The notes under the pieces are model-generated. The model searched no databases. It saw only the letters and a list, made by a program, of their open reading frames with translations, and was not told where the DNA came from. A stretch of DNA of 64,000 bases from Dacryopinax spathularia (taxonomy: Eukaryota; Basidiomycota; Dacrymycetes; Dacrymycetales; Dacrymycetaceae), in NCBI GenBank assembly GCA_037974965.1, contig JBBPFI010000008.1, forward strand, positions 992,001 to 1,056,000, in the 5' to 3' direction. Below are positions 46,601-56,154 of this stretch, piece after piece (positions within the stretch are counted from its first letter, which is position 1; each line of letters begins with the position of its first letter). The translations under genes were made by a program, and so were the position numbers.

Positions 46601-47307
46601 TGGGCTAGTAGAGCGGCGGTCAGGTCTTCGAACCCCCGAATGCCTGGATCGACCTTAAAAGCGAGTCCCACTGACTTGAAGCGTTCGAGCATGGTATCCA
46701 GTCCATTTTCGTCGAGTCCTCCGTATGGGCGAGTTCCTTGTTCATCGGTGAGGGGAAAGACGTGTTCGATACCGCCAAGCTTGTGAAGGAATTAACGACT
46801 TCATGAAGATAGACTATATGCATGGAAACGCACCGGACAGGGCAGTATCATGATGTATACATGCGCTCGTGTACCGTTCCTGCCCACAGTCGCGAATCTG
46901 GCTTGCCCCCGACCTTCTACGCCACGCCCAGGATCCTCGGGAATGTCGAGATCCCCGGGACCCTCGGGATGCCCAACGCTTCCATGACCCCTCTCGTCGT
47001 CCGTGTTCCCATCAAACCCGTGCTGATTGCGGGGAGCCATTCTCCCACCTCCACCTGATGGTTGTCGACCCCTCCTACTACGACCTCGACCGTATGTGCG
47101 TGCAGGAGGGTGGCGAGCGGATGCGGAGAGTCGGTCGCTGTTGGCAGTTGGACCTTCTTGGCCATCAAGGCGCTGAAGAAAAGTTGTCGTGGCGATAGGG
47201 ATGCCGGGCATCTGCGCAAGAGCACGGGCGGGGGCAAAAACGGGTTGAAGGGGAGGAGGGCCTGGTAAAGCGGGTATCCTTGAAGGAGCTTGAGGGGGAG
47301 AGGCCAT
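43689..47307 (-). CDS. Element gene 6: large unknown protein transcribed inward from the right end
   Basis: At least seven exons read leftward. It starts MASPPQAPSRIPALPGPPPLQ (47307), then an Arg/Gly-rich part and GHPEGPGDLDIPEDPGRG. The next exon begins LGGIEHVFPLTDEQGTRPYGG and contains YFPPPPEGD and TPPGQYEILNISMVPTVHDHL. A long disordered exon (45480-46274) holds LPGYPGQPG and DTPGRPGSPSPSP. A structured region follows (DDYVGLLSVPGYHYTDALFWTGMGVLSL and TGPFNISPFLFLVAASDDFD). The last exon (43689-44285) includes IRRPGLPGLTSSPGS. The structured region weakly recalls the N-lobe of degenerate fungal HECT-like proteins, but no catalytic Cys context was seen at the C-terminus, so I give no function. 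Three collagen-like tracts in one gene is the most in this element. Confidence 0.5.
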
Positions 47308-47509
47308 GGCAGGTTAGGAAGGCAGCATATGCGGTGGAGTGTGGGACCGAGTTGCGGGTGGTGGCTCAGATCGACGAGCGGAGAGGAAGGAGGGACGGAA
47401 TGTCGTAGCAGCGGTGGAAATTGACACGTTGAGGTAAACAGACTTGGGGCGCGTAAACAGTGTGAACGTCAGGCGAGGTCACGGGGTAGCCATCTTTTCT
47501 AGCGGCAAG

Positions 47510-47734
47510 ATGCGGGCCGTAGTCTGGATTGATGGTCGCAATTACCGTAGTTGGGGAACGGCAACTAAATCAACGGAGTCGGTTAGAGAAGCCGGTCTTG
47601 AAAGGACCCCAAAGGAAAGCGCACGGATTCGAGGTGTCCCTGGACCTCCCGGGGCTCCCGGGAGCCCCGGCGTTGGCCAAGATGTATGGATGATCAAGGG
47701 GGACAGCGAGGCAGGGAGAGTGAACGTCGGATGA
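47510..47734 (+). CDS. Possible small gene with collagen-like segment
   Basis: Open frame of 74 residues (MRAVVWIDGRNYRSWGTATK...RGVPGPPGAPGSPGVGQ), divergent from gene 6. It is kept only because the (CCCGGG NNN)n tract at 47637-47668 falls in the same Pro-Gly-X frame as in the other genes. It may equally be non-coding DNA between gene 6 and the subterminal array. Confidence 0.22.
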   Translation: MRAVVWIDGRNYRSWGTATKSTESVREAGLERTPKESARIRGVPGPPGAPGSPGVGQDVWMIKGDSEAGRVNVG

Positions 47735-48000
47735 GCCAAGGGTGATTGCGCTGTGAAGCGAGGGTGAGGAGACAGTGATCCTAGGGTGAATGGAGAGATT
47801 TCATTGCGAACTTGTGAAGACACGGTGAACGGTTTAGATAGCTAACAAGGTGAACCAAGAGTGAGCAGAGGGTGAGAGGAGAGTGAAGAGAGAGTGAACG
47901 GTGAATGGAGGGTGAGTACGAGGTGAGGGAGCAGTGAACAGAGGGTGAATGGGGAGTGAGCGGTGAGTGGAGGGTGAACCGGCTGTGAACCGGCTGTGAA
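47735..48000 (-). repeat. Right subterminal GGTGAA array
   Basis: More than 20 GGTGAA, GGTGAG or AGTGAA words over 265 bp, opposite in orientation to the left array and longer. It ends in a direct repeat GAACCGGCTGT about 30 bp before the terminal repeat region. Confidence 0.8.
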
Positions 48001-48035
48001 CGGCCGATGATCCCGCTTGCTGGCCTAGCACGTGT

Positions 48036-48063
48036 AGGGTTTTGTCCCATATGTAACCTCATA
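48036..48063 (-). repeat. Right terminal inverted repeat, 28 bp
   Basis: Reads AGGGTTTTG at its inner edge and GTAACCTCATA at the outer edge, followed directly by AGCGAAG. Confidence 0.85.
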
Positions 48064-48370
48064 AGCGAAGCAATGTCCATTATGAGTGCTCTACACGCCC
48101 GACGGCGAACAGATTAGCTAAACGGCCTTGCCCCCTTCGGCAGCTGGACCTTGAACACCAGCGCCTCATTATCGAAATTAAACCCGCTCGCGTCCTTATA
48201 CTGAATCTTCCCAAAGTTCATGTACCCGTCCTGTGTCACAAAATCATTGTCGTTCGTCGCGAGCACATAGTACCATCCGTCCTTCGCCTCCTTCCCATCG
48301 GCAGGCAGAACCACCATCCCCTCCCACTTCTCGTTCAGCAGGTTGTCGTCGTCTGCGCCGCCGTTGTGTA

Positions 48371-50398
48371 CAGTCGAACCCGCGCTTTCGAATAGTGGTA
48401 ACAATGCATACCCCGTGATTCCGCATGAGCAAGGGATGTCACCACGGCCGTTCTTATGTATCCACTTAGGAGATATGCATGAACTCGTGAATTGGCATTT
48501 GCATAGGCTGTGCATCCCTGCATTCCACTAGTGTATGCCAGTTTGGGGGAGGAACTGTATAGGAAAATTGTGTGCCCTAGGGACGGCGACGCGCGTTGAC
48601 CGGGTGAAAAGTCTGCTTGTCCACCAACCACCAATCATGCCTCCAGTTCGTCAAGAGCGCATTCGTCAGCATCTCATGCTTGAGCAAAAGATTGCTATCC
48701 TTGACTACATCAAGAGCCATCCAGAGCATTCTCAGAACGATGTTGCAGCCCACTTCCGTTCCAATGGCCTCGAGACAATCACGCAGTCTTCTGTCTCCCG
48801 CATTCTCAAGGATGCCGCAAAGCTCTATGAGCTTGCCCTTGTCGCTCAGAATCTCTCTTTCAAGCGTCGTCGCATTGTTGAACATCCTGAGGTCGAGGCA
48901 GCCCTTGAAGCCTGGATCTTGCAAGCCCTCGGCAAGAAGATCTCCATATCAGGCGAGCTAATCCGAGTCAAGGCCCGCGAGTTTGCACGACAATTCAACA
49001 TTGCCCCTGAGGAATTCCTCTCGCTTTCAAATGGCTGGCTCGATAGCTTCAAGGCCCGGCACGGCCTGAAAGAGTACCGCTGGCATGGAGAAGCAGGATC
49101 CGTGGCACTTACAAGTGTTGATGTCGCAAGGGAGAGGCTTCGGAAGCTCACGAGCGAGTATCGACTTTGTGACATCTGGAATATGGATGAGACGGGGTTG
49201 TTTGGGAAGATGCCACCGGATCGTGGTTTGGCAACGCGTGCCATGGCTGGGCTGAAAGCTGAGAAGAGTCGTATCACCTACGCCTTTACCGTGAATGCTG
49301 ATGGCACGGAGCGACTCCCACCTTTTATCATTGGGCATGCCCGTCATCCCCGCTGTTTCAACCACCAAGATGGCGCCAGTCTCGGCTTCGACTACCACTG
49401 GAACTTGAAAGGATGGATGACCGGAATCCTATTTGCTGAGTATTTGCTCAGTTTCGATCGCTATCTCTCCCAAGAGAACCGTCACATCCTCCTGCTAGTC
49501 GATAACGCAGCCAGTCATCACACTATCGATTCCTCCCAGTATACCCATATCCGTATTGAATACTTCGAGCCAAACATGACGTCGCATATCCAACCGCTTG
49601 ACCAGGGCATCATTCGGTGCTGGAAGGCACAATACCGACGTCTCTTCTGTGAGCGGGCTGCTGAGAGGGAAAGAGATGGCGAACTCGATATCTACGGTAT
49701 CAATCAGCTCGAAATCATGCAACTTGCACACACAGCTTGGATGTACGTCACGGATTCCACCATCGCCAACTGTTGGCGTCATGCCAGAATCCTTGCCCCT
49801 CGTGCCCCCGATGGTACGGTTCTGCCTGATATCGAAGAGATCTTGCCGCATATGGCCAATGAGGATGAAGGCCTGCAGGATGCATGTGCCGGACTCGTGG
49901 ATGCGGTTGCGGAGTTGCAGGAGGTTGGAGCACTGGGTAGAAGCGTTGTGATGGACTTGGAGGAGCTGCTTGATGATGTTGAGGAAGGAATCACCGAGAG
50001 AGAATGGACTGATGCAGAGATTGTTGAGCAGGTCCGGACAGAGTTGCAAGGACTGGATTTGGTTCAAGGTACGGAAGAAGAGGAAGAAGAAGAGGACGAA
50101 CCTGTGCTTGCAGTAATGTCTGATGCGGTGGCATTGACGACAGTCCGTGCTCTTGGCCGGTATCTTGCCACCCAGACCGATCCTGCACTCCGTGATGGTG
50201 CAACCTGGTGCAGCAAGTTTTCTCGCCTTATCCGCCTCAAGCAAGTCCGGAGCATGAGCCAAAGCAGTATTCTAGACTACCTGATGTCGTAGGTAGCTGA
50301 ATGTCATCTTCTTAGGGGAGTCTGCAAGAACGCATGACCCCCCAATATGCATGGCCGGATGCGCGAACGGAAGCCATGCCATGTCAGGGGTTCGACTG
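48371..50398 (+). mobile_element. pogo/Tigger-type DNA transposon, 2.03 kb
   Basis: Begins CAGTCGAACCCGC and ends with the reverse complement CAGTCGAACCCC; the terminal repeats match for 11 bp. TA flanks both sides (48369-48370 and 50399-50400), the target duplication of this superfamily. One complete transposase gene lies inside. The clean excision reading of the host exon shows the insertion is precise. Confidence 0.9.
48637..50292 (+). CDS. pogo/Tigger transposase, apparently intact
   Basis: 551 residues from MPPVRQERIRQHL. Two N-terminal helix-turn-helix units of CENP-B type: LEQKIAILDYIKSHPEHSQNDVAAHF and ISGELIRVKAREFARQF...SNGWLDSFKARHGL. The DDE_1 core carries WNMDETGLF (first Asp), LLVDNAASHHT (second Asp) and PLDQGIIRCWK (third Asp), the DDD triad of pogo-like enzymes. 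The tail is acidic, with an EEEEEEEDE run. No stop or frame change was seen over the full length, so the element may be active or only recently silent. Upstream in-frame ATGs exist, but 48637 starts just before the conserved region. Confidence 0.9.
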   Translation: MPPVRQERIRQHLMLEQKIAILDYIKSHPEHSQNDVAAHFRSNGLETITQSSVSRILKDAAKLYELALVAQNLSFKRRRIVEHPEVEAALEAWILQALGKKISISGELIRVKAREFARQFNIAPEEFLSLSNGWLDSFKARHGLKEYRWHGEAGSVALTSVDVARERLRKLTSEYRLCDIWNMDETGLFGKMPPDRGLATRAMAGLKAEKSRITYAFTVNADGTERLPPFIIGHARHPRCFNHQDGASLGFDYHWNLKGWMTGILFAEYLLSFDRYLSQENRHILLLVDNAASHHTIDSSQYTHIRIEYFEPNMTSHIQPLDQGIIRCWKAQYRRLFCERAAERERDGELDIYGINQLEIMQLAHTAWMYVTDSTIANCWRHARILAPRAPDGTVLPDIEEILPHMANEDEGLQDACAGLVDAVAELQEVGALGRSVVMDLEELLDDVEEGITEREWTDAEIVEQVRTELQGLDLVQGTEEEEEEEDEPVLAVMSDAVALTTVRALGRYLATQTDPALRDGATWCSKFSRLIRLKQVRSMSQSSILDYLMS

Positions 50399-51725
50399 TA
50401 GGCCGAACTTGGCCAGTTGGGCATTATCGTTAAAGTCGATGAACGGGCAGTATTCGGCCGGGGTGATGCTCGGCAGCAAGGTCCCGTTCGGGGCGATGGT
50501 GCCGTTTACCCTGTCGAGCGTAGGCGTGTGGATGGACGAGGCGGAGGAGATGTCGTAGATGTCGATGTGCCGATACAACGAGAGCGAGGAGGGCATGCCG
50601 TGCCCCGCGCTCGAGTCGCGCGGGAGGACGAAGAACTGCGTGTCGAAGAGATAGTGCAGCTCGGACTGGGCGGCGATACGGGTCGCGTTCGCAGAGTTGA
50701 CGTAGGTCGGCAGACCGAGCGCCCAAGCGTCGGTGTATACGTACTTGCCGCCCTCGTTGGTGTACTTGAGCAGTCGCGTCCAGCGGCGCTTCGAGCTGTC
50801 CGTCCCGTCGTCCTGCACAGTCGCGGACTGGAGCAGCGTGTAGAGGTGTTTTCGGCTCGGGTCGGCAGAGAGGCCTTCCAGACCCTGGTTGTTCACTCGG
50901 CCGGTGTTTGGGTTGGCAGGGATAGGCACCGCATTTGGGTCGTAGGCGGGCGGGCTGTCGGCGGAGAAGGAGATCGAGCCGTTCCGGTGCGGGATGAGGG
51001 CGTCCATAGGAGTCAGAGCAGTGAGCATAGTACCATTGTGAGCGAAGTCTGGAAACATCGTCAAGCAAAGAAACGTAGGAACAAAGATGGCACGTACGGT
51101 AGACGAAAGGACCGTACTCGTCCGAGATCCAGAACGTGCCGTCGGGGTTGAGGACGAGTCCCTCGCAGTCGAGCGTCACGCGCGTATCGCCCTCCCCCGG
51201 TCCTCCCCATCCATCCCCAGCGTACTTTGCCGCCGGCACACCCGGCAGTCCATCAAAATACAGGATCGTGTTCGCGTCCAGTCCAGTCGTCGGGTGCCCA
51301 GTAGGGTCGTAAAGCAGTACAGTGTCCTTATACCCGAAGATGAGGTTCTGAGGAGCGGGCTCAGGCGCGCCATCCTCAAGCGGGGTGAACCAGATGTCGA
51401 ATATATGCACGCGGGCCTGGACGTTCACAGTTCCATTCGTGTTCCACCCCCGATCGGGGAGCATCCACAGCGTTCCGGTGAGCGTGCCGTTCGGGAGCAG
51501 CTTCCATGATTTGGGCTCGACCGCGGCGGAGGAACCGAAGGAGACGGTATCGCCGTACTTGTCGCGGAAGTTGGAGGCGACTTTGCCGAATCCGGAGAGG
51601 CCTTGGTAGACGTATTCTTTCCCGTTACAGGTCGTCGTCTTGACCGGAGGCCAGCGAGGCGCGAGGGCCGCGGGAGTTGCAAGCGCAACGGAAGCGGAGA
51701 TCAGCAGAGGGAGGAGAGCCACCAT

Positions 51726-52808
51726 CGTTGCTGATATTGCCAGCAGAGTAACGTGGATGAGCTGGCTCGCCAGGGATGAGGATGGCTGGCCACTAAGGAG
51801 CACCGGCACATACGCCCATGTCTTTATATCAGATTATGGGGCTTCCGAAAGTGGGGTTCAAGAATCCAAATGGAGCGCATGGACGCCTAGAGTGACCCAG
51901 ACTGATGGATGACGCCAGCGAAGTGAGCCACTTTTCGGCACGCACAACGTAGTCGTCCATTCAGTCAGAGTGCCCTGTCTCGCTCGGCTTCCGCCGTCCC
52001 GTTATCGGCAGCAGGCACACGGACAGACCGGCGTCCGACGGTGGTCGCATGCGTACGGTGGACGAAGAGCACGAAGAAGGGTGTAAAGACGAGAGCGAAC
52101 GAAGGACGAGAAAGGAGAAACGTGCTCGGCGACAGTCAGGGTCTTCTTCCCCACGTGTTCTGACGCATGGGCTTGGCAGGGGCAGTGACGAGAAGTCCCA
52201 GGTTAACTGGTTTCTTCTCCGTCCATCTCTCAAGTTAGATCTCGGCATAGATTTCTGTGAATTTCGCAGCGACTCAAGTCTGCCAGGCTTAGAAGACTGA
52301 TCCTTCCAGGCTCTGCATTACCATCTGGCTTAGTCTCATTAAGCCCGAAAGTAGCCGCATGTTAACACCGACGTTAGGCTCAACCCAGCGGGACTCATGC
52401 CAGCTCTCCCCAAAGCAGGGTTCAGTCTATGTACTACTAAATACGTTGAATGGAGAGCTGAGCTCGCAAGTCCGTGGAGGGCTGCCCGTCGTTCATGTAT
52501 ATACGCTCTTTGCCTGATGGGCCCGTCCCGCCTGCCATCGGACTTGGTGCTCATCCTTGCCCTAAATTAAGACCGACAACCCATAAGACCGATCCAGAAG
52601 TCGGCTAAGACCGACATCTAAGACCGACATTCTAAGTCCGACGCTGCCGCCATCAACCAGCGAGTTCAAGCCGCTGCAGGCAGAAAGCGTACGAAACGGG
52701 AAGCGAAGAAAACAGATCATCGTCCCATTATCAACGCGTCCCACAGGCTAAGGCTCGCACAAAACTCGCATATGCATATACGCAAGATCACAACATCTGA
52801 CAACGAGT
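51726..52808. other. Intergenic, 1.1 kb
   Basis: Promoter side of the phytase-like gene, then the 3' flank of the DHDPS-like gene. AAGACCGACA-like words occur five times at 52565-52640, a small degenerate tandem repeat. No gene seen. Confidence 0.5.
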
Positions 52809-54310
52809 TCAGTGATAATGATGCGTCCCATTCACGCCGTTCACCATCCCGTTCCCATTCCCGTTCCCATTTCCGTTCGCGTGCCCATGCCCGTTCGCGC
52901 AGTTCCGGCTAACAGTGAGGTCCTTCCCATTCCCCTCTTCCTCTTCCCCTTCGCCTTCCCCGTTAGCAGCGATAATACCGAGCGCCTTACATGCCCTCCC
53001 GACGTCTTGTTTCCCCTCCTCGTTCATCTCTAACATCGGCTGTCTGCCCTTCCCCCCCTGTACCGCCGCGACCGCGCCAGCAGAAACAGGAGGGCAAGCG
53101 GCGGCGAGCAGGTCAAGAGCGCGCCTAATCCCTCTCGCCCCCCACGCTTCAACCGCACCCGCACGAGCGAGAGTAAGCTGCTCCTCCCTCGCTTCCTCCA
53201 CCTTTCCATCCCTCCAGCTCTCCCACACCTTCTGTACCCTTTCCGGCACCACATTGGCGAGCGGCAGCACCCCGCCCCCAGCGCCCGCCACCAGCAGGCT
53301 GAGCAACTCGCCCGAGCTCGCACAGAGGGGCAAGAAGTACCTCGGCGGGAACGTAGACAGCAGGAGGGAGCACAGAGCCGAGCTAGACGGGGTCGAGTGG
53401 GGCGGAATGAGGAGGCCGACGATGTTGGGGTGTTGGGCTAGACGCTGGATGAGCGGGAGGGGGAGGCCTGGGGCGCCTGGTCCGGGGGTTTGGGCTGAGG
53501 TGGGGAAGGGGAGGGAATGCGGATGAGGGGCGAGGAGGAGCGGGAGGGGGGAGTTGTCCGCTACCTGTATGCGTGCGGGTTAGCACGCATATACTCTCTC
53601 TACTCTTACGTATCCGGACGAAGGCAAGGAGGCAAGACGAGGAGGAGGACGGTAAACAGTCGGGAGGAAGGACGACGAACGCACATTGAAGTAATACCCC
53701 TCCAGCGCTTTCTCCCCCAACCCTGCGCCCACCGGACACGGCGCACAAACCAAGCAAAAGTCCGCCCCCTCCCTCGCCGCTTCCTCACACAACTCCAGCG
53801 TCTCCCACGTGCTCGGCGCAGACGTACCGACGATAAGCGTGAGCTGGTCTGACGGGGGAGGGGAGGGGGAGGTCTGCGCTGTTTGACGTGTGCCTCTCTG
53901 TTGTGCTGGGCGATGTGGGGTGGGCGTGTTCGGCCTGAGGGAGGAGAGGACGTTCCGGGTGTGTTGGATGAGGAGGGTGCGTTCGGTGCGCGAGAGGAGC
54001 TGGGGTTCTCCTGCGCATACACGCTGGTCAGTCTTTGCTCGTATAGGACGGACGATGCGGAAGAGGATGAGGCGTGGTGGGGATGGAGACGCACCGATCG
54101 GATGATGCAGCACCACTCCCTTTATCCCCGACTGTGCGAGCCGCGTAAGATGCGCCGTATGAGCAGTGAGGTCGAGCTCCTGCTTAGGGAGAGGGCTGAA
54201 GAACGTGATGAGGGGGACGTATATCCCTGGCCTGCTGTCTCAGTACTTGCCAGTAGTCAGGTCACTACGAACGAAAGGAGCATACCAGGTTGAGGAGCAG
54301 AGGGAGGCAT
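52809..54310 (-). CDS. DHDPS/NAL-family (DapA-like) protein without the catalytic lysine
   Basis: Five exons from MPPSAPQP (54310). The second exon reads GIYVPLITFFSPLPKQELDLTAHTAHLTRLAQSGIKGVVLHHPI, and the next GEPQLLSRTERTLLIQHTRNVL, the family's G-x-x-GE...LS-x-x-E region. LIVGTSAPSTWETLELCEEAAREGADFCLVCAP follows the usual barrel order. In the family a Tyr (YNxP) and a Schiff-base Lys (IVGIK) do the chemistry. Here the corresponding positions read LLLAPHPHS and NIVGLLIPP, so both look absent. Downstream SGELLSLLVAGAGGGVLPLANVVPERVQKVW is well kept. The tail is Gly-Asn-His repeats encoded by a CCCATT-like hexamer array. Pyruvate aldolase activity is unlikely; a different or structural role is inferred. 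Confidence 0.7.
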
Positions 54311-56150
54311 CTTGTCTCGCAGGGTAGCAGGGTAAGATCGAGTATGCGGCGACAGCCCAACCCAACCCTTCCTTACTCGCGAGCCCAACTGGCAGGTCTA
54401 TAAACCCCCTCTCTCTCCCCTCAAGAAGTTGCACGAGTCTTTGCGCGTGCAAGCATACGCCATACCCCCCTCGCGTTACTCGATCAGACACGCGTCCACC
54501 TGCCCTTCCTGGTCAGGCATGCGTAAGGAAGGCGGCGAACCCCCAAGAAGGGCAGCAGGAAGGCGAAGAAAGGGGTGGAAGAAGGAGAAGGAGTGGTATA
54601 TCCCCTCCCTCATCCTCTTCCGTCCGCGGGCGTCTTCCCGTGCATTCGAGGGAAAGCGGGGATCGGCCAGACCATAGGTGGTGTGCTGGACTGACGTGGG
54701 TGCGTGCTGGCATGCGTGTGCTGGCGTAATGGGGTGAGAAGGAGGGGGGATCGGCTGGCCGATCGGGCGAAGCCCGTTTGACGCGTTGATGGGAAGAGTT
54801 CTCTGAAAGGGTTCTGGTTCTCCGCTCCCGCGCTTTTTTGACATTGCCAGCCTGAGAGGTGTTCTATCGCCGCAGTGCTGCTGATTTTGACTGGAAATCT
54901 GTTGCGACGCCGCACACTTCTCATATTGCTATCGTTTGCGTGACGACAACTTGCGCGAAGATTCATGCTATGACACCGGCGCCCGAGGGGAACAGTGACG
55001 ACCGAATAAGGGATGTCCAAAGCCAAGTCTGACAAGATCGCCAGACCAGCAATCCACATACGTATGGCATACGTCGCGCCCAGCCCGAACACACGCGAAC
55101 AAACCCTCCCAAGAACCCCAAGAACCCCACTCCCCACCCGAACGCACAAGAACCTCCCGGACGTCAGGATCGAGCTGGATCAAGCTGGATCGTCCATCGG
55201 CCTTCTCGTTGCATCATCGTGCTGCCAAGCCTTACGCCCCAGCGATCAAGGAGCCGGGATCGACACATCGTTTCGTTGGCACGTCGGCAGGTTGGCAGGT
55301 TAGCGGGAGGGCTGCATGATGCAGGTTGCAGACGAGGGATCGGCGCCCGTACGTCGGAAATTATCATCAGCTAACTGGATGAACGAGGAACGCGAAGAGT
55401 GGAAGTGCTGCGCCGAAGCAGAAGCAGAAGCAGAAAGCAGGATCCTCAAGTTCCCTTGGAAAGTGTTCATCAATACACATTGATTTATCGTTTCCTGCCT
55501 GCTTGCGTGCTGTGTGCGACGCTGTCATACAGAACAATATAGGGAGAAGACGTTCCCTGACCTTCCGCTTCAATCGAAACATGCGCAGAGAAGAGAGGGT
55601 CACCATCGGGCTCGATCTGGGCCGCGGGTGGCTGTGTCGATGTTTGTACATATGAGAGAAAATGAGCGAACGACTCGGATGCCCACGTTGGGCCCCGGAT
55701 GCGCTCGGATGCCCACACAGACTCGGATGCCCACAGAACGACGCGTCGTGCATCGTAAATTACTTTAAGTTCTCTTTACCTCCCATGAAAATTAGCGCAG
55801 GTCGAGTATGTTACCATCTGTAATTGAAAAAGATCCATTTTAGAGTTGAAGCTGATGGCCCAAATTCAGGCAGTCAGTTTTTTCTCCACATACCCAGAAT
55901 TTAGCATGTCAAGGGTAGGCACATTTTTCACCCAAAACCATGGCTGTGCTATTGTTATGCTGTCATTAAGTATTTTTAACGGGTCAAACATCTTGGTTAA
56001 TTTTTTGAAGACTTGTTAATTGGTAACTAAGGTTCTTATGTGGGCAAAGACATTTTTATTGGTGGTGGGCTTCGGAGCAACTTTAAGGGTCATGAGCATC
56101 CGGGCAATTACTCACATCAAATGGGGGCATCCGGGTCATTTGCTCAAGAG
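54311..56150. other. Gene-poor region, 1.8 kb
   Basis: 54311-55760 is GC-rich with no supported gene. A small repeat, CTCGGATGCCCAC, occurs three to four times at 55673-55737. After 55760 the DNA turns AT-rich, like the repeat elements to its right. Confidence 0.45.
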
Positions 56151-56154
56151 AAAA

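Larger units (their letters stand above)
32607..48063. mobile_element. 15.46-kb TIR element with DDE integrase and several unknown genes
   Basis: The ends were placed by symmetry. The left end starts TATGAGGTTAC at 32607 and the right end finishes GTAACCTCATA at 48063. The inverted repeats match at 25 of 28 bases. AGCGAAG flanks the element on both sides (32600-32606, 48064-48070). Inside both ends are inverted TTCACC/GGTGAA arrays. Gene order: a Cys-rich membrane protein (+), an unknown protein (+), the integrase (+), two unknown proteins (+), two partial inverted copies of the second gene (-), and a large minus-strand gene transcribed inward from the right end. All the genes share a (CCCGGG NNN)n tract. 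No polymerase, protease, ATPase or capsid gene was recognised, so it does not look like a Polinton. It looks whole and fairly young, given the perfect target duplication. Family: not known to me. Confidence 0.85.
48114..51725 (-). pseudogene. Secreted phytase-like esterase gene, interrupted in its last exon
   Basis: Start at 51725: MVALLPLLISASVALATPAA is a good signal peptide. The mature part reads CNGKEYVYQGLSGFGKVASNF, WMLPDRGWNTNG, FDGLPGVPA, LDCEGLVLNPDGTFWISDEYGPFVY, then after a 49-nt intron (51049-51097) FAHNGTMLTALTPMDALIP and NQGLEGLSADPSRKHLYTLLQSA. These are the landmarks of the esterase-like/phytase-like beta-propeller family (EG and SDEYGP motifs), which acts on extracellular phosphoesters. 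The last exon is split by the pogo element at 48371-50398. If the element and one TA are left out, the frame runs from AKFGL straight into HNGGADDDN and on to PKGARPFS at TAA 48114. As it stands the product would stop soon after the insertion, losing about 85 residues. Confidence 0.8.

Noticed and set aside
32607-48063. Polinton/Maverick or other virus-like element
   Set aside because: There is an rve-like integrase and terminal inverted repeats, but no recognisable PolB, packaging ATPase, protease or capsid gene. The size and the 7-bp duplication do not settle it either way, so I left the family open.
50417-51509. Plus-strand frames of 140-244 codons opposite the phytase-like gene
   Set aside because: Antisense shadows; the minus strand has a signal peptide, family motifs and a clean intron.
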